The position numbers were made by a program, and so were the translations under genes. A stretch of 64,000 nucleotides of DNA. Origin: Acinetobacter sp. CS-2. GTDB taxonomy: Bacteria > Pseudomonadota > Gammaproteobacteria > Pseudomonadales > Moraxellaceae. Under the pieces are notes generated by a model. That model saw nothing but the letters and a program-made list of their open reading frames with translations. It made no database searches and was not told where the DNA came from. Location of the stretch: contig NZ_CP067019.1 of the NCBI RefSeq assembly GCF_016599715.1, positions 2,790,001 through 2,854,000 of the forward strand, given 5' to 3'. The stretch's first letter is position 1. Each line of letters opens with the position of its first letter. Positions 17,427 to 28,654 of this stretch are shown piece after piece.

Positions 17427-18434
17427 TTAACGGCTACGATAGGCAAAACGGTCGTCCATACGGAGACTAGCTGGTGGCCAGTTCTCTAAACGCATGCCGA
17501 GTTGTAAGCCTTTAGAAGCCAGAACATCTTTGATTTCAGTTAACGATTTTTTACCGAGGTTAGGAGTTTTTAACAACTCCACTTCAGTACGTTGAACCAA
17601 ATCACCGATGTAGTAAATATTTTCTGCTTTCAAACAGTTAGCAGAACGAACAGTAAGCTCTAGATCATCTACTGGACGAAGCAAGATTGGATCCACTTCT
17701 TCGCGAGGCTCTTGAGCAACAGGAGCTTGATCTTTCTGAAGATCAACAAAAATTGCAATTTGTTGTTGCAAGATTGTTGCCGCTTTACGGATTGCTTCTT
17801 CAGGATCAACTGTACCGTTTGTTTCAAGATCAATGATCAGTTTATCAAGGTCAGTACGTTGTTCTACACGTGCATTTTCTACTGTATAAGACACACGTTT
17901 GATTGGGCTATAAGAAGCATCTAACTGTAAGCGACCCACAGGGCGAGTCTCGCCTTCTGGGAAACGTGAGTCAGAAGTTTCATAACCACGACCTTGAGAA
18001 ACTTTCAGGCGCATTTTTAAATTGCCTGAAGCACTTAAAGTGCCGATCAAATGCTCAGGGTTTACCACTTCAACATTATGAGGTAAACGAAGATCAGCGG
18101 CTGTTACATCGCCTGGACCTTGTTTTTCTAATGTCAAATATGCTTCGTTTTGATCGAACAGCTTAATCGACAATCCTTTTAGGTTCAGCAAGAGCTCGAC
18201 GATGTCCTGCTGCAAGCCTTCCAAGGTACTGTACTCGTGCTCAACCCCTTCTATTTCAACTTCAACCACAGCAGCGCCAGGTAAAGAAGAAAGAAGGATA
18301 CGACGTAAAGCATTACCAAGAGTATGACCAAAGCCACGCTCTAATGGTTCCAGAATCACTTTTGCCGAGGTCCCGCTAGCCGCTTCGACCTTGATCGCTT
18401 GCGGAGTTAGAAACTCATTTGCAGTACGCGTCAT
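17427..18434 (-). CDS. rpoA: RNA polymerase alpha subunit
   Basis: This 335-residue subunit has an N-terminal domain (about 1-235) for dimerisation and RNA polymerase assembly, with [17 protein letters not shown] at about 33-49. The C-terminal domain (about 250-325) binds UP elements and activators and includes [20 protein letters not shown] and [16 protein letters not shown]. It lies between rpsD and rplQ as in other gammaproteobacteria. Confidence 0.98.
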   Translation of the reverse strand: MTRTANEFLTPQAIKVEAASGTSAKVILEPLERGFGHTLGNALRRILLSSLPGAAVVEVEIEGVEHEYSTLEGLQQDIVELLLNLKGLSIKLFDQNEAYLTLEKQGPGDVTAADLRLPHNVEVVNPEHLIGTLSASGNLKMRLKVSQGRGYETSDSRFPEGETRPVGRLQLDASYSPIKRVSYTVENARVEQRTDLDKLIIDLETNGTVDPEEAIRKAATILQQQIAIFVDLQKDQAPVAQEPREEVDPILLRPVDDLELTVRSANCLKAENIYYIGDLVQRTEVELLKTPNLGKKSLTEIKDVLASKGLQLGMRLENWPPASLRMDDRFAYRSR

Positions 18435-18451
18435 TATTGCTACCTCAAGGA

Positions 18452-19078
18452 TTATTTAGAATACAATTCTACAATCAAGCTTTCGTTGATTTCAGCAGGT
18501 AAATCAGAACGATCCGGTGCAGCTTTAAACGTACCTTCTAGTTTTGAATGGTCAACTTCCATCCAAGAAGGAATACCACGTTGAGCAGCCAATTCAATTG
18601 CGCCTTTAATACGCAATTGTTGTTTAGCACCTTCGTGAACTGCGATTACATCGCCAGCTTTAACTTGGATAGACGCGATGTTAACACGACGACCATTCAA
18701 AGTAATGCTACGGTGAGATACAAGCTGACGAGCTTCTGCACGTGTAGAACCAAAACCCATGCGATAAACTACGTTATCAAGGCGGCTTTCAAGCAGTTTC
18801 AACAAGTTTTCACCTGTTGCGCCTTTAACACGAGCAGCTTCTTTATAGTAGTTACTAAATTGACGTTCTAACACACCGTACATACGACGTACTTTTTGTT
18901 TTTCACGTAATTGTAGTGAGTACTCAGATTGTTTGCTGCCACGAGCCCCGCCATGTTGGCCAGGTGCTTTAGCATGTTTTTTTGTCTTAACGTCAAATGG
19001 TTTAACGCCAGATTTTAATTGCAGGTCTGTCCCTTCGCGGCGAGAGAGTTTGCATTTTGGACCAATATAACGAGCCAT
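18452..19078 (-). CDS. rpsD: Ribosomal protein uS4
   Basis: This 208-residue small-subunit protein starts [18 protein letters not shown] after Met and has the S4 RNA-binding domain [20 protein letters not shown] at about residue 95. It nucleates 16S rRNA assembly; in E. coli it also represses the alpha operon by binding the leader before rpsM. A stem-loop lies in the matching position here (19888-19914). Confidence 0.97.
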   Translation of the reverse strand: MARYIGPKCKLSRREGTDLQLKSGVKPFDVKTKKHAKAPGQHGGARGSKQSEYSLQLREKQKVRRMYGVLERQFSNYYKEAARVKGATGENLLKLLESRLDNVVYRMGFGSTRAEARQLVSHRSITLNGRRVNIASIQVKAGDVIAVHEGAKQQLRIKGAIELAAQRGIPSWMEVDHSKLEGTFKAAPDRSDLPAEINESLIVELYSK

Positions 19079-19090
19079 GAATGATTCTCC

Positions 19091-19477
19091 TTACACACGA
19101 CGTTTTTTAGGTGGACGACAACCGTTGTGCGGGATTGGCGTCACATCGGTAATGCTGTTAATTTTATAACCCACTGCACCTAAAGCACGAACCGCAGACT
19201 CACGACCAGGACCAGGACCTTTTACAAGGACATCCAAGTTTTTCAAACCGTAATCCAAAGCTGCTTTACCAGCAACTTCAGCAGCTACCTGAGCAGCAAA
19301 CGGAGTTGATTTACGTGATCCACGGAAGCCTTGTCCACCTGAAGTGGCCCAAGCCAGTGCATTACCTTGACGATCGGTAATAGTCACAATGGTGTTATTA
19401 AAAGAAGCGTGAATGTGTGCAACACCTTCAGAGACGGTACGAGTGACCTTCTTGCGTGTGCGAGTATCTTTAGCCAT
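19091..19477 (-). CDS. rpsK: Ribosomal protein uS11
   Basis: This 128-residue platform protein of the small subunit contains [19 protein letters not shown] and the family end signature [16 protein letters not shown]. It contacts uS7 and 16S rRNA near the mRNA exit. It lies 12 bases before rpsD and 19 bases after rpsM in the alpha operon. Confidence 0.97.
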
Positions 19478-19496
19478 CTTTTAGCTTCCAGAAATC

Positions 19497-19853
19497 TTAT
19501 TTCTTAATAGGTTTGCGCGGACCTTTACGGGTACGTGCGTTAGTTTTGGTGCGTTGTCCACGGACAGGCAAGCTGCGACGATGACGAAGACCGCGGTAGC
19601 AGCCTAAATCCATTAAACGTTTAATGTTCATGGAAATTTCGCGACGTAAATCACCTTCGGTTGGAACCTTGGTAATTTCTGCACGAATCGCATCAAGCTG
19701 AGCATCATCCAATTCACGGATCTTAGTAGTTGGTGCAATACCAGCAGCAGCTAAGATGTTCTTAGCAGTGTGGCGACCGATACCAAAAATATACGTGAGG
19801 GAGATAACAGCATGCTTGTTATCCGGAATGTTTACACCGGCAATACGAGCCAT
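19497..19853 (-). CDS. rpsM: Ribosomal protein uS13
   Basis: This 118-residue head protein of the small subunit contacts the P-site tRNA and the large subunit. It begins [18 protein letters not shown] after Met and ends with the basic tail [18 protein letters not shown]. It is the first gene of the alpha operon; the 106-base gap before it, with a hairpin, separates it from rpmJ. Confidence 0.97.
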   Translation of the reverse strand: MARIAGVNIPDNKHAVISLTYIFGIGRHTAKNILAAAGIAPTTKIRELDDAQLDAIRAEITKVPTEGDLRREISMNIKRLMDLGCYRGLRHRRSLPVRGQRTKTNARTRKGPRKPIKK

Positions 19854-19887
19854 TCACTTTCTCCAAAAAGGCAGTAGAGATAATCAA

Positions 19888-19914
19888 CCGCCCCACAAAT
19901 ATCTTGAGGGGCGG
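19888..19914 (-). promoter_or_regulatory. Stem-loop in the rpmJ-rpsM gap, possible alpha-operon leader
   Basis: CCGCCCC and GGGGCGG form a perfect 7-bp stem with a 13-base AT-rich loop. No T run follows on the minus strand, so it is unlikely to be a terminator. Its place before rpsM matches the uS4-controlled leader of E. coli; the control itself is inferred. Confidence 0.45.
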
Positions 19915-19959
19915 ATAATAACCTAATTAGCCTACTGAAATCAACAGGTCTTGATCAGA

Positions 19960-20076
19960 TTAACCTTGACGCTGCTTATGACGAGGTTCAGCGCTACAAA
20001 TCACGCGGATAACCCCATTACGACGGATAACTTTACAGCTACCACAAATTTTTTTAACAGAAGCTTGTACTTTCAT
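19960..20076 (-). CDS. rpmJ: Ribosomal protein bL36
   Basis: This 38-residue protein begins [19 protein letters not shown]. Cysteines in CGSC, a third cysteine (VICS) and a histidine (PRHKQRQG) form the zinc ribbon, so this is the zinc-binding C+ form. It lies 19 bases after secY at the end of the spc operon. It is too short for many ORF callers. Confidence 0.95.
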
Positions 20077-20095
20077 GATGAAACCTCAAGTGCGC

Positions 20096-21454
20096 TTATC
20101 CTTTAGGATGAGCAGTCGTTTTTCTCATTAACGTTTGATTGTCATATTGGTGCGAAGTGAGATGGGCTTGTAGCTGAGCCATAAAGTCCATCACAACAAC
20201 CACTACGATCAGCAAAGATGTACCACCCAAATGGAATGGAATACCAAAAGAACTTTGCAGAATCATTGGCATCAAACAGATGACCGTAATATAAATTGCA
20301 CCAATGAATGTCAAACGATTAAGAATATGATCTAAGTAACGAGCAGTTTGCTCACCTGGGCGAATACCAGGTACATAAGCTCCGCTGCGTTTCAAGTTCT
20401 CTGATACTTCTTTAGGACTGAACACAAGTGCAGTATAGAAATAACAGAAAAAGATAATTAACGCACCGAAGAGCACCAAATACAAAGGTTGTCCAGGCGA
20501 TAATACCAATGCCAAATCTTGTAGGCTACGCTTTACGATTCCTGCATTTGGATCAGAACTACCCAACCATTGACCTAAACTTGCAGGGAACAGCAATAAT
20601 GAACTCGCAAAAATTGCTGGAATAACCCCCGCCATATTCAATTTCAATGGCAAATGTGTCTGCTGTGCAGTAAATACGCGACGCCCTTGTTGCTTTTGAG
20701 CATAGTTAACCGGTATACGACGTTGTGCCTTTTCAATAAATACAATCGCAGCAAGAACCGCAACTGAAAGTAATGCAAATACAGCCAGACCAATTAAGCT
20801 CGATTGACCATTATCCACCGAAGTGAATGCTTGAATTACAATATTTGGCAAACCAGCAACGATACCTGCAAAAATGATCATAGAGATCCCATTACCAACA
20901 CCACGTTCGGTAATTTGCTCTCCCAACCACATTAAGAACATAGTGCCTGCAACCAATGAAGTTACAGCAGGAATGTAAAAAGCCAGTCCTGAGGTCAAGG
21001 TAATTCCTTGGCTAATCAGACCAGCACACATACCCACACCTTGTACCAATGCAAGTAATAACGTGCCGTAACGCGTATACTGATTAATCTTACGCTTACC
21101 CTGCTCGCCTTCTTTCTTTAACGCTTCCAGCGAAGGAACGACTGTTGACATCAACTGCACGATAATCGATGCAGAGATATATGGCATGATTCCCAACGCA
21201 AGAATTGACATTCGCTCTAATGCTCCACCAGAGAACATATTAAACAAACCTAAGAAAGTACCTTCATTAGCTTTGAAAAAACGTTCTAAAGCGACATTAT
21301 CAATACCCGGCAGCGGAATATGTGCTCCTAGTCGAAAGACCAGTAATGCGCCAATCAAAAACATTAATCGACGAATAATTTCACGATATTTCACATGAAA
21401 TGGCTGGCCTTTCATCATGTTGACATGACCTGAAGAACTAGGAGACATAGACAC
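20096..21454 (-). CDS. secY: Protein translocase subunit SecY
   Basis: This 452-residue membrane protein with ten helices is the channel-forming core of the SecYEG translocon. Family segments seen include [12 protein letters not shown] (about 42), [27 protein letters not shown] (in pieces, about 70-95, the plug region), GNGISMIIF (about 187) and [14 protein letters not shown] (about 358). It follows rplO by 6 bases in the spc operon. The start at 21454 adds a short N-terminal stretch to the usual SecY; a later ATG is also possible. Confidence 0.97.
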   Translation of the reverse strand: MSMSPSSSGHVNMMKGQPFHVKYREIIRRLMFLIGALLVFRLGAHIPLPGIDNVALERFFKANEGTFLGLFNMFSGGALERMSILALGIMPYISASIIVQLMSTVVPSLEALKKEGEQGKRKINQYTRYGTLLLALVQGVGMCAGLISQGITLTSGLAFYIPAVTSLVAGTMFLMWLGEQITERGVGNGISMIIFAGIVAGLPNIVIQAFTSVDNGQSSLIGLAVFALLSVAVLAAIVFIEKAQRRIPVNYAQKQQGRRVFTAQQTHLPLKLNMAGVIPAIFASSLLLFPASLGQWLGSSDPNAGIVKRSLQDLALVLSPGQPLYLVLFGALIIFFCYFYTALVFSPKEVSENLKRSGAYVPGIRPGEQTARYLDHILNRLTFIGAIYITVICLMPMILQSSFGIPFHLGGTSLLIVVVVVMDFMAQLQAHLTSHQYDNQTLMRKTTAHPKG

Positions 21455-21460
21455 TAGCGA

Positions 21461-21901
21461 TTACTCCTCGACTTTACCGCCAGCAGCTTCAACAGCAGCT
21501 TTAGCGCCTTTAGTCAAAGCAACACCTTGTACAGTGAATGCACGAGTAATATCACCAGAAAGTACGATACGAGCACGAGTCATATCTTTACGTACAACAT
21601 TGGCAGCTTTTAAAGTTTCAAGTGAAATGATATCACCTTCAACTTTAGCAAGCTCTGATAAACGTACTTCAGCAGTTTTTAAAGCAAGTTGGCTAGTGAA
21701 GCCGAATTTAGGTAAACGACGATATAACGCAGTTTGACCACCTTCGAAACCTGGACGTACGCCACCGCTCTTACGTGATTTTTGACCTTTGACACCACGG
21801 CCACCAGTCTTACCAACGCCAGAACCGATACCACGGCCTAAACGAAGGTTTTCACGTTTAGCACCTTCTGCAGGTGCAATAGTATTTAAACGCAGAGTCA
21901 T
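21461..21901 (-). CDS. rplO: Ribosomal protein uL15
   Basis: This 146-residue large-subunit protein has the glycine/arginine-rich N-terminal extension [21 protein letters not shown] that threads into 23S rRNA, and the globular C-terminal domain starting near LPKFGFTS. It follows rpmD by 3 bases and precedes secY by 6. Confidence 0.97.
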   Translation of the reverse strand: MTLRLNTIAPAEGAKRENLRLGRGIGSGVGKTGGRGVKGQKSRKSGGVRPGFEGGQTALYRRLPKFGFTSQLALKTAEVRLSELAKVEGDIISLETLKAANVVRKDMTRARIVLSGDITRAFTVQGVALTKGAKAAVEAAGGKVEE

Positions 21902-21904
21902 GGC

Positions 21905-22081
21905 TTATTCCTCTACACTAACCATATAGTAGACTTGGTTGATCATACCGCGGTTAGAAGGCGTATCTTGCACTTCTACAGTATGACCAATACGACGCAG
22001 ACCTAAACCTTTAAGGCTAAGCTTGTGATTTTTCAAGCGGTGCGCAGAAGATTTAGTCTGGGTAACTTTAATCGTTTTCAT
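21905..22081 (-). CDS. rpmD: Ribosomal protein uL30
   Basis: This 58-residue protein begins [20 protein letters not shown] and continues [20 protein letters not shown], a standard uL30 sequence. It lies between rpsE (6 bases) and rplO (3 bases), its usual place in the spc operon. It is short and easily missed. Confidence 0.95.
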   Translation of the reverse strand: MKTIKVTQTKSSAHRLKNHKLSLKGLGLRRIGHTVEVQDTPSNRGMINQVYYMVSVEE

Positions 22082-22087
22082 GATTGA

Positions 22088-22585
22088 TTACCCTTGAATT
22101 TGTTCTACTGAAAGACCACGTTTCGCAGCGACTTTCTCAGGAGAAGTCATGTCACGCAAACCTTTAAAAGTTGCGTTCACTACGTTAGCAGCGTTTGTAG
22201 AACCATAGCATTTTGTCAATACGTTATGTACGCCAACAGCTTCTAGAACTGCACGCATAGCACCACCAGCAATTACACCAGTACCTTCAGAAGCAGGTTG
22301 CATGTAAACGCGGCTTGCACCATGACGAGCATTAATAGGGTGTTGTACAGTACCGTTAACAAGCTCAACAGTAATCATGTTACGACGTGCAGCTTCAAGT
22401 GCTTTAGAAATAGCAGCTGGAACTTCACGTGCTTTACCACGACCAAAACCTACGCGACCATTACCATCACCCACAACAGTTAGTGCTGTGAAAGAGAAGA
22501 TACGACCACCCTTAACAACTTTGGCTACACGATCAACGGCAACCAGCTTTTCAACAAGACCTTCGTTTTGTTCAACTTTAGCCAT
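22088..22585 (-). CDS. rpsE: Ribosomal protein uS5
   Basis: This 165-residue small-subunit protein has the double-stranded RNA-binding-like domain with [20 protein letters not shown] (about 23-42) and [14 protein letters not shown]. It supports decoding fidelity and mRNA unwinding at the entry site. It follows rplR by 2 bases. Confidence 0.97.
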   Translation of the reverse strand: MAKVEQNEGLVEKLVAVDRVAKVVKGGRIFSFTALTVVGDGNGRVGFGRGKAREVPAAISKALEAARRNMITVELVNGTVQHPINARHGASRVYMQPASEGTGVIAGGAMRAVLEAVGVHNVLTKCYGSTNAANVVNATFKGLRDMTSPEKVAAKRGLSVEQIQG

Positions 22586-22587
22586 GA

Positions 22588-22938
22588 TTAGAACTCCAAG
22601 CCGTTTTCACGAGCAGCATCAGCCAAGGCTTTGATACGACCATGATATTTGAAACCAGAACGGTCAAATGCAACTTTAGTTACGCCAGCTGCTTTCGCAC
22701 GTTCTGCAATTAAAGCACCCACTTTTTGAGCCGCATCAACGTTACCAGTTGTACCAGCACGTAAAGTAGCATCTAAAGTTGAAGCTTGAGCTAAAACTTT
22801 GCCACCATCTGCTGAGATAACTTGAGCATAGATGTGACGCGGTGTGCGGTTTACACACAAGCGAGTCGCACCCAATGCACGAATGTGCAAGCGTGTGCTT
22901 TTCGCACGACGCAAACGGGATTGTTTCTTTTCGTTCAT
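22588..22938 (-). CDS. rplR: Ribosomal protein uL18
   Basis: This 116-residue protein binds 5S rRNA. It has the basic N-terminus [20 protein letters not shown] and the C-terminal signature [20 protein letters not shown]. It lies between rplF (14 bases) and rpsE (2 bases). Confidence 0.97.
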   Translation of the reverse strand: MNEKKQSRLRRAKSTRLHIRALGATRLCVNRTPRHIYAQVISADGGKVLAQASTLDATLRAGTTGNVDAAQKVGALIAERAKAAGVTKVAFDRSGFKYHGRIKALADAARENGLEF

Positions 22939-22952
22939 AAGAACCTCGCGCC

Positions 22953-23486
22953 TTATTTCTTCTTAGCTTCTTTACGAAGTACAACTTCGTCAGAATAACG
23001 AACACCTTTACCTTTATAAGGCTCTGGTGGACGGTAACCACGGATATCTGCAGCAACTTGACCTAAAGCTGCTTTATCAGCAGATTTAAGAATGATTTCA
23101 GTCGCTGTAGGAGTTTCAGCAGTTACACCTTCTGGAAGGTTGTAATCAATCGGGTGAGAGAAACCAAGGTTAAGGTTAACAACGTTACCTTTAACCGCAG
23201 CTTTATAACCAACACCGATAAGTTGTAACTTGCGTTCGAAACCTTCGCTAACACCTTTTACAAGGTTGTTTAACACAGCGCGAGCAGTACCAGCTTGCAT
23301 CCAAGCGTCTTTCGACTCAGCTTTAGGAGCAATTTGAAGTTGACCTTCTTCCTGTTTTAGCTCGACCAGCGCATGCAGGTTGAAAGACAATGTACCTTTG
23401 CTGCCTTTCACTTCGACCTGCCGGCCGTTCTGAGTAACTGTTACACCGTTAGGTACAGTTACTGGGGCTTTAGCCACACGAGACAT
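22953..23486 (-). CDS. rplF: Ribosomal protein uL6
   Basis: This 177-residue protein lies near the factor-binding site of the large subunit. It has two related domains and the C-terminal signature [18 protein letters not shown]. It follows rpsH by 13 bases in the spc operon. Confidence 0.97.
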   Translation of the reverse strand: MSRVAKAPVTVPNGVTVTQNGRQVEVKGSKGTLSFNLHALVELKQEEGQLQIAPKAESKDAWMQAGTARAVLNNLVKGVSEGFERKLQLIGVGYKAAVKGNVVNLNLGFSHPIDYNLPEGVTAETPTATEIILKSADKAALGQVAADIRGYRPPEPYKGKGVRYSDEVVLRKEAKKK

Positions 23487-23499
23487 GAGGAATCACCTA

Positions 23500-23895
23500 T
23501 TAAGAAACAAAAGCAATAACTTCACCACCGATGCCCGCAGCACGTGCAGCGCGATCAGTCATGATGCCTTTGCTTGTAGAAACAATTGCAATACCCAAAC
23601 CTTGCTTAACGCTAGGAAGTGCATCTTTACCGCGATACTGACGTAGACCTGGACGGCTTACACGTTTCACAGTTTCGATAACTGGTTTGCCTTCAAAATA
23701 TTTTAACGTAAGTGTTAAAGTTGGTTTGCCTTCAGCATCTGCAACTTCTACGTTTGAAATATAACCTTCTTGTTGAAGTACGTTTGCAATTGCAACCTTC
23801 AACTTAGAATTTGGCATAGAAACAGTTTGTTTCTTTGCCATTTGTGCGTTACGAACACGGGTTAACATGTCGGCAACGGTATCTTGCATACTCAT
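23500..23895 (-). CDS. rpsH: Ribosomal protein uS8
   Basis: This 131-residue protein binds the 16S rRNA central domain and in E. coli also represses the spc operon by binding mRNA near rplE. It starts [20 protein letters not shown] and ends with [20 protein letters not shown]. It follows rpsN by 12 bases. The start at 23895 has a second Met two codons in. Confidence 0.97.
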   Translation of the reverse strand: MSMQDTVADMLTRVRNAQMAKKQTVSMPNSKLKVAIANVLQQEGYISNVEVADAEGKPTLTLTLKYFEGKPVIETVKRVSRPGLRQYRGKDALPSVKQGLGIAIVSTSKGIMTDRAARAAGIGGEVIAFVS

Positions 23896-23907
23896 TTATA
23901 GTGCTCC

Positions 23908-24213
23908 TTACCAGCTTGCCTTAACAACGCCCGGTACATCACCTTGCATTACTGTATCGCGTAATTTGTTACGGCTTAAACCGAACTTACGGAAGTAACC
24001 ATGAGGACGACCAGTTAAACCACAACGGTTACGTAGACGTACTGGAGACGCATTACGTGGTAATGCCTGTAACTTCATCATCGCATCGAAACGTTCTTCG
24101 TCGCTCGCATTTACATTTGCAATCGTAGCCTTTAATTCAGCACGTTTTGCAGCAAATTTAGCAACTGTTTTTTCGCGTTTCAATTCGCGATTAATCATAC
24201 CTTTCTTAGCCAT
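23908..24213 (-). CDS. rpsN: Ribosomal protein uS14, zinc-free form
   Basis: This 101-residue protein of the small-subunit head has the [21 protein letters not shown] segment, shown here only in its first 20 residues' region at about 61-81. Only one cysteine is present, so this is the longer C- form without a zinc ribbon, as is usual for gammaproteobacteria. It lies between rplE and rpsH. Confidence 0.96.
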   Translation of the reverse strand: MAKKGMINRELKREKTVAKFAAKRAELKATIANVNASDEERFDAMMKLQALPRNASPVRLRNRCGLTGRPHGYFRKFGLSRNKLRDTVMQGDVPGVVKASW

Positions 24214-24222
24214 ATCGACCTC

Positions 24223-24759
24223 TTATTTGAACGGGAAGCCGAATGCACGCATAAGCGCACGGCCTTCGTCATCGGTGCGAGCAGTCGTAGTAATGGTAAT
24301 ATCCATACCACGAATACGATCAATCTTATCGAAATCGATTTCAGGGAACATGATTTGTTCCTTCAAACCCATCGAATAGTTACCACGACCATCAAATGAT
24401 TTCGCAGAAAAACCGCGGAAGTCACGAATACGAGGGATCGCGATAGAGATCAAACGGTCTAAGAATTCGTACATTTGTTCGCCGCGTAAAGTAACTTTAC
24501 AACCAATCGGCCAACCATCACGGATTTTGAAACCAGCGATTGATTTGCGAGCTAGAGTAAGAACTGGTTTTTGACCAGCAATCGCTTGCATATCAGAAAG
24601 AGCGCCATCTAACAATTTCTTGTCAGCTGATGCTGCACCAACACCCATATTAATGGTGATTTTAGTGATGCGAGGAATCTCCATCACATTTTTAACGCCC
24701 AATTGCTCTTGTAACTGAGCTTTAAGTACGTCGTTGTAACGTGTTTTAAGTCTGGCCAT
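24223..24759 (-). CDS. rplE: Ribosomal protein uL5
   Basis: This 178-residue protein binds 5S rRNA and contacts the P-site tRNA. It has the segments [13 protein letters not shown] and [20 protein letters not shown], and ends in the family FPFK. It follows rplX by 16 bases and precedes rpsN by 9. Confidence 0.97.
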   Translation of the reverse strand: MARLKTRYNDVLKAQLQEQLGVKNVMEIPRITKITINMGVGAASADKKLLDGALSDMQAIAGQKPVLTLARKSIAGFKIRDGWPIGCKVTLRGEQMYEFLDRLISIAIPRIRDFRGFSAKSFDGRGNYSMGLKEQIMFPEIDFDKIDRIRGMDITITTTARTDDEGRALMRAFGFPFK

Positions 24760-24775
24760 TGCCTATTTCAACCTA

Positions 24776-25093
24776 TTACTTCGCTACCGCCACTGATTCA
24801 CCGTTAGATTTATAAACGCGAGTTTTCACGCCTTCAATCGTTTGGTAACCAACACGGTCAGCCTTTTGGGTTGTAGCATTAAAAATTGCCACGTTTGAGA
24901 TATGAAGCTCAGCTTCTTGAGTTACGATGCCGCCTTCAGCGCCAGTAGCTCGGTTAGGCTTTTGATGCTTCTTCACCAAGTTAAGGCCTTCAACCTTAAC
25001 GCGGTCATTAGAAACTGACAACACAGTACCCTGTTTGCCTTTTTCTTTACCTGCGATCACAATTACTTGATCGCCTTTTTTAATCTTAGCCAT
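24776..25093 (-). CDS. rplX: Ribosomal protein uL24
   Basis: This 105-residue assembly-initiator protein has an N-terminal KOW motif (GDQVIVIAGKEKGKQGTVLS at about residues 7-26). It binds the 5' end of 23S rRNA. It follows rplN by 9 bases. Confidence 0.97.
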   Translation of the reverse strand: MAKIKKGDQVIVIAGKEKGKQGTVLSVSNDRVKVEGLNLVKKHQKPNRATGAEGGIVTQEAELHISNVAIFNATTQKADRVGYQTIEGVKTRVYKSNGESVAVAK

Positions 25094-25102
25094 GAGTGCC
25101 TC

Positions 25103-25471
25103 TTATAGAACTTCAGGAGCCAATGAAATGATTTTCATGAACTGTTCAGTACGAAGTTCACGAGTCACTGGTCCGAAAATACGAGTTGCAATCGGCGCTT
25201 TGTTGTTGTTCAAAATTACAGCAGCGTTATCGTCGAAACGAATCACTGAACCGTCTGGACGACGGATACCAAATTTTGTACGTACAACTACAGCATTCAT
25301 CACGTCACCTTTTTTAACACGTGCGCGTGGAATAGCTTCTTTTACAGTAACTTTAATAATGTCGCCAACAGAAGCATAACGACGATGTGAACCACCAAGT
25401 ACTTTAATACATTGTACGCGGCGAGCACCACTGTTGTCTGCTACGTCGAGCATACTTTCGGTTTGAATCAT
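25103..25471 (-). CDS. rplN: Ribosomal protein uL14
   Basis: This 122-residue protein at the subunit interface starts [18 protein letters not shown], the universal uL14 start, so the ATG at 25471 is chosen although the frame is open to 25504. It ends PEVL as in other bacteria. It is the first gene of the spc group; a 91-base gap separates it from rpsQ and may hold a promoter, but the hexamers seen there are weak. Confidence 0.96.
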   Translation of the reverse strand: MIQTESMLDVADNSGARRVQCIKVLGGSHRRYASVGDIIKVTVKEAIPRARVKKGDVMNAVVVRTKFGIRRPDGSVIRFDDNAAVILNNNKAPIATRIFGPVTRELRTEQFMKIISLAPEVL

Positions 25472-25562
25472 TGCCCTACTCCAAAACCGAGCATCACCGG
25501 TCACATTTCGAAAGGCTCAAAGAGTACTCGAAATTAACCGATGATGCAACAAGAACGTCTAA

Positions 25563-25820
25563 TTACTCAGCAGCTGCTTCAATCACTTCAACTAAAGTCC
25601 AAGACTTAGTTTTAGAAATTGGGCGGCTTTCTTTAATGGTCACTACGTCGCCAGTTTTAGCAACATTGTTCTCATCATGAGCGTGTAATTTAGTTGAACG
25701 GCGGATTGATTTGCCATACAACGGGTGTTGAACGCGGCGTTCAATAAGCACAACAATAGACTTGTCCATTTTGTCGCTTACAACTTTACCGGTTAACGTG
25801 CGAACTGTTTGTTCACTCAT
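25563..25820 (-). CDS. rpsQ: Ribosomal protein uS17
   Basis: This 85-residue small-subunit OB-fold protein has [20 protein letters not shown] and [19 protein letters not shown]. It is the last gene of the S10 operon and overlaps rpmC by 4 bases. Confidence 0.97.
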   Translation of the reverse strand: MSEQTVRTLTGKVVSDKMDKSIVVLIERRVQHPLYGKSIRRSTKLHAHDENNVAKTGDVVTIKESRPISKTKSWTLVEVIEAAAE

Positions 25821-26014
25821 TGTCCGTTCCCCTGTTTTTCGGTAAGGAGTGTCTTGATACGAGCAATAGTCTTACGAGTAAGCGCAACTTCATGCGATTT
25901 ACCCAATTGACCAGTTGCCTTAGCCATACGAAGACGGAATTGGTTAAGCTGTTGCTCATCAAGCAAAGCTGTCAACTCTTCTACCGATTTTTCACGTAGA
26001 TCTTTAGTTTTCAT
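25817..26014 (-). CDS. rpmC: Ribosomal protein uL29
   Basis: This 65-residue helical hairpin lies near the tunnel exit. It starts [20 protein letters not shown] and contains ARIKTLL. It overlaps rplP by 1 base and rpsQ by 4, showing tight translational coupling. Confidence 0.97.
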   Translation of the reverse strand: MKTKDLREKSVEELTALLDEQQLNQFRLRMAKATGQLGKSHEVALTRKTIARIKTLLTEKQGNGQ

Positions 26015-26427
26015 TACATTACCGTCCGAGTCACGATAGTGGTTTTAAACGGAAGTTTAGCAGCTGCAAGCGTAAATGCTTCACGAGCCAATTCTTCGTT
26101 AACACCATCAATTTCGTACAAGACTTTACCTGGTTTGATTTGGCAAACCCAGTATTCCACAGAACCTTTACCTTTACCCATACGAACTTCTAATGGTTTT
26201 TCAGTAATTGGCTTGTCCGGGAAAACACGGATAAAGATCTTACCACCACGTTTAATACGACGGCTAATTGTACGACGCGCAGCTTCAATTTGACGCGCAG
26301 TCATTTGACCACGTTCAATAGATTTAAGTGCGATAGTACCGAAAGATACTGTGCTACCACGGTGTGCTAGACCAGTGTTACGGCCTTTTTGCACTTTGCG
26401 GAATTTAGTACGTTTAGGTTGCAACAT
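26014..26427 (-). CDS. rplP: Ribosomal protein uL16
   Basis: This 137-residue protein is next to the A-site tRNA on the large subunit. It begins [19 protein letters not shown] and has the family segment [19 protein letters not shown]. It follows rpsC by 3 bases and overlaps rpmC by 1. Confidence 0.97.
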   Translation of the reverse strand: MLQPKRTKFRKVQKGRNTGLAHRGSTVSFGTIALKSIERGQMTARQIEAARRTISRRIKRGGKIFIRVFPDKPITEKPLEVRMGKGKGSVEYWVCQIKPGKVLYEIDGVNEELAREAFTLAAAKLPFKTTIVTRTVM

Positions 26428-26430
26428 GGA

Positions 26431-27183
26431 TTATTCTCCTTTTTCAGCAGAACGATCATTGCGACGACCACGACGCTCTTGACCTTCACCACGACCGCGA
26501 CCGCGTTTAGCTGGACGTTCTTCAGCAGGAGCAGGGTTCATGACTTGTTTCATGCCACCTAAAATCTCACCACGGAAAATCCAAACTTTAACACCAATCG
26601 TACCGTAAGTCGTTTCAGCACGCATAGTAGCGTAGTCGATGTCTGCACGAAGCGTATGCAAAGGTACACGACCTTCACGATACCACTCAGTACGAGCAAT
26701 CTCAGCACCACCTAAACGACCAGAAACTTCAACTTTGATACCTTTAGCACCAGCACGCATCGTGTTCTGAACCGCACGCTTCATAGCACGACGGAACATT
26801 ACACGTTTCTCTAATTGAGAAGCGATCGCTTCAGCAACTAAACGAGCGTCTAAGTCTGGGCGATCGATTTCGTTGATGCTTACTTGCGCAGGAACACCCA
26901 TAATAGATGTTAATTCGCGTTGTAATTTTTCAATGTCTTCGCCTTTTTTACCGATAACGATACCAGGACGAGCAGTGCTAATAGTAATTTTAGCAGCGCC
27001 TGTAGGACGTTCGATAAGAATATTGCTGATCATTGCATTCTTAAGTTTTTTAATTAAAAACTCACGAACTTGCAAATCTTTAAGCAAGTATTCAGCGTAT
27101 TGTTTCGGATTCGCATACCAGTTAGCGTTATGACGTTTCACAACACCTAGGCGGATACCGATTGGATGAACCTTCTGACCCAT
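26431..27183 (-). CDS. rpsC: Ribosomal protein uS3 with basic C-terminal tail
   Basis: This 250-residue protein lines the mRNA entry site. The KH domain includes [20 protein letters not shown] (about 64-83). The C-terminal domain ends near [10 protein letters not shown], after which comes an Arg/Gly/Glu-rich tail ([18 protein letters not shown]) that makes it longer than the 233-residue E. coli protein. It follows rplV by 1 base. Confidence 0.97.
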   Translation of the reverse strand: MGQKVHPIGIRLGVVKRHNANWYANPKQYAEYLLKDLQVREFLIKKLKNAMISNILIERPTGAAKITISTARPGIVIGKKGEDIEKLQRELTSIMGVPAQVSINEIDRPDLDARLVAEAIASQLEKRVMFRRAMKRAVQNTMRAGAKGIKVEVSGRLGGAEIARTEWYREGRVPLHTLRADIDYATMRAETTYGTIGVKVWIFRGEILGGMKQVMNPAPAEERPAKRGRGRGEGQERRGRRNDRSAEKGE

Positions 27184-27184
27184 A

Positions 27185-27517
27185 TCAAACCCCTACCTTA
27201 ACGGTGATGTGACAAGTACGCTTAGTAATACGATCTGCACGGCCTTTAGCACGTGGCATAATACGTTTAAGGCTGATGCCTTCGTCAACGTAAATCGTAG
27301 ATACTGTAAGGTCGTCTACATCTAAACTGTTATTATGTTCAGCGTTTGCAATCGCAGATTCCAACGCTTTTTTAACTAAAACTGCAGCTTTTTTGTTGCT
27401 GAAGTTCAAGATATTTAAAGCGTGAGCAACAGATTTGCCACGGATCAGATCTGCAACCAAACGTGCTTTTTGTGCCGAGATAGCGGCACCGCGTAATTTA
27501 GCAGTAACTTCCATCAT
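27185..27517 (-). CDS. rplV: Ribosomal protein uL22
   Basis: This 110-residue protein has a beta-hairpin lining the exit tunnel ([20 protein letters not shown] at about residues 84-103), where macrolide-resistance changes can arise; no change is evident. Two ATG codons in a row are possible starts (27517, 27514). It lies 6 bases after rpsS. Confidence 0.96.
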   Translation of the reverse strand: MMEVTAKLRGAAISAQKARLVADLIRGKSVAHALNILNFSNKKAAVLVKKALESAIANAEHNNSLDVDDLTVSTIYVDEGISLKRIMPRAKGRADRITKRTCHITVKVGV

Positions 27518-27523
27518 CGCACC

Positions 27524-27799
27524 TTAACGTTTAGATTTCTTGTCAACACCGTGACCACGATAGGTACGAGTTGGCGCGAATTCACCGAGTTTATGACCAA
27601 CCATGTGTTCAGATACAATCACTGGAACATGGTTACGACCATTATGAACAGAAATTGTTAGACCAACAAAATCTGGGAGAATCATCGAACGACGCGACCA
27701 AGTTTTGATCGGCTTGCGAGAGTTACTCGCTACAGCCGCTTCAACCTTAGCGAACAAGTGCGCATCGACGAATGGGCCTTTTTTCAGAGAACGAGGCAT
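27524..27799 (-). CDS. rpsS: Ribosomal protein uS19
   Basis: This 91-residue head protein of the small subunit begins [15 protein letters not shown] and has the family segment [20 protein letters not shown]. It follows rplB by 19 bases. Confidence 0.97.
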   Translation of the reverse strand: MPRSLKKGPFVDAHLFAKVEAAVASNSRKPIKTWSRRSMILPDFVGLTISVHNGRNHVPVIVSEHMVGHKLGEFAPTRTYRGHGVDKKSKR

Positions 27800-27818
27800 T
27801 GTCAGATTCCTTTACTTG

Positions 27819-28643
27819 TTACTTAACGCGACGGTCGCGAATAATCATCTTAGTCGTACGCTTGTTGGTACGTGTCTTGTACCCTTTAGCTTTTTGACCC
27901 CATGGGCTTACAGGTTGAATACCTTTGTTACGCCCTTCACCACCACCGTGTGGATGGTCAACTGGGTTCATCGCCATACCACGAACGGTAGGACGAACAC
28001 CACGCCAGCGTGATGCACCAGCTTTACCTAGTGAACGAAGGTTGCTTTCTGAGTTAGAAACTTCACCCAAAACAGCACGGCATTCAACGTGAATTTTACG
28101 CATTTCACCAGAACGTAAACGAACGATAGCGTAAGAACCGTCACGACCCAACAACTGAACAGAAGTACCAGCTGAACGAGCTAATTGCGCGCCTTTACCG
28201 ATTTTAAGTTCGATGTTGTGAAGAGTAGAACCGATAGGCATGTTGCGAAGTGGCAAGCAGTTACCTGGACGAATTGGAGCATCGTTACCAGATTGTACTT
28301 TATCACCAGCACGCAAACCTTTAGGCGCAATGATGTAACGACGTTCACCGTCAGCATATTTTAATAAAGCAATATGAGCTGTACGGTTAGGATCGTATTC
28401 AATACGTTCAACTACAGCTGGAATGCCGTCTTTGTTACGTTTGAAGTCAACGATACGGTAGTGTTGTTTATGACCACCACCAACGTGACGAGTTGTAATG
28501 TGACCGTTGTTATTACGACCACCAGTACGTTTTTTAGCTTCAACCAACGGAGCATAAGGCGCGCCTTTGTGAAGATGGTCGTGAACGACTTTCTCTACAA
28601 AGCGACGTCCTGGTGACGTTGGCTTACATTTTTGAATAGGCAT
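27819..28643 (-). CDS. rplB: Ribosomal protein uL2
   Basis: This 274-residue protein is needed for subunit joining and peptidyl transfer. It has the family signature [20 protein letters not shown] (about residues 217-236), which includes the conserved histidine in DHPHGG. It follows rplW by 11 bases. Confidence 0.98.
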   Translation of the reverse strand: MPIQKCKPTSPGRRFVEKVVHDHLHKGAPYAPLVEAKKRTGGRNNNGHITTRHVGGGHKQHYRIVDFKRNKDGIPAVVERIEYDPNRTAHIALLKYADGERRYIIAPKGLRAGDKVQSGNDAPIRPGNCLPLRNMPIGSTLHNIELKIGKGAQLARSAGTSVQLLGRDGSYAIVRLRSGEMRKIHVECRAVLGEVSNSESNLRSLGKAGASRWRGVRPTVRGMAMNPVDHPHGGGEGRNKGIQPVSPWGQKAKGYKTRTNKRTTKMIIRDRRVK

Positions 28644-28654
28644 AATTCTCGTCC

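Noticed and set aside
25472..25562. Promoter for the spc group between rpsQ and rplN
   Set aside because: TTGCAT and TACTCT occur with a 17-base spacer, but both match the consensus poorly, so I do not list it as a promoter.
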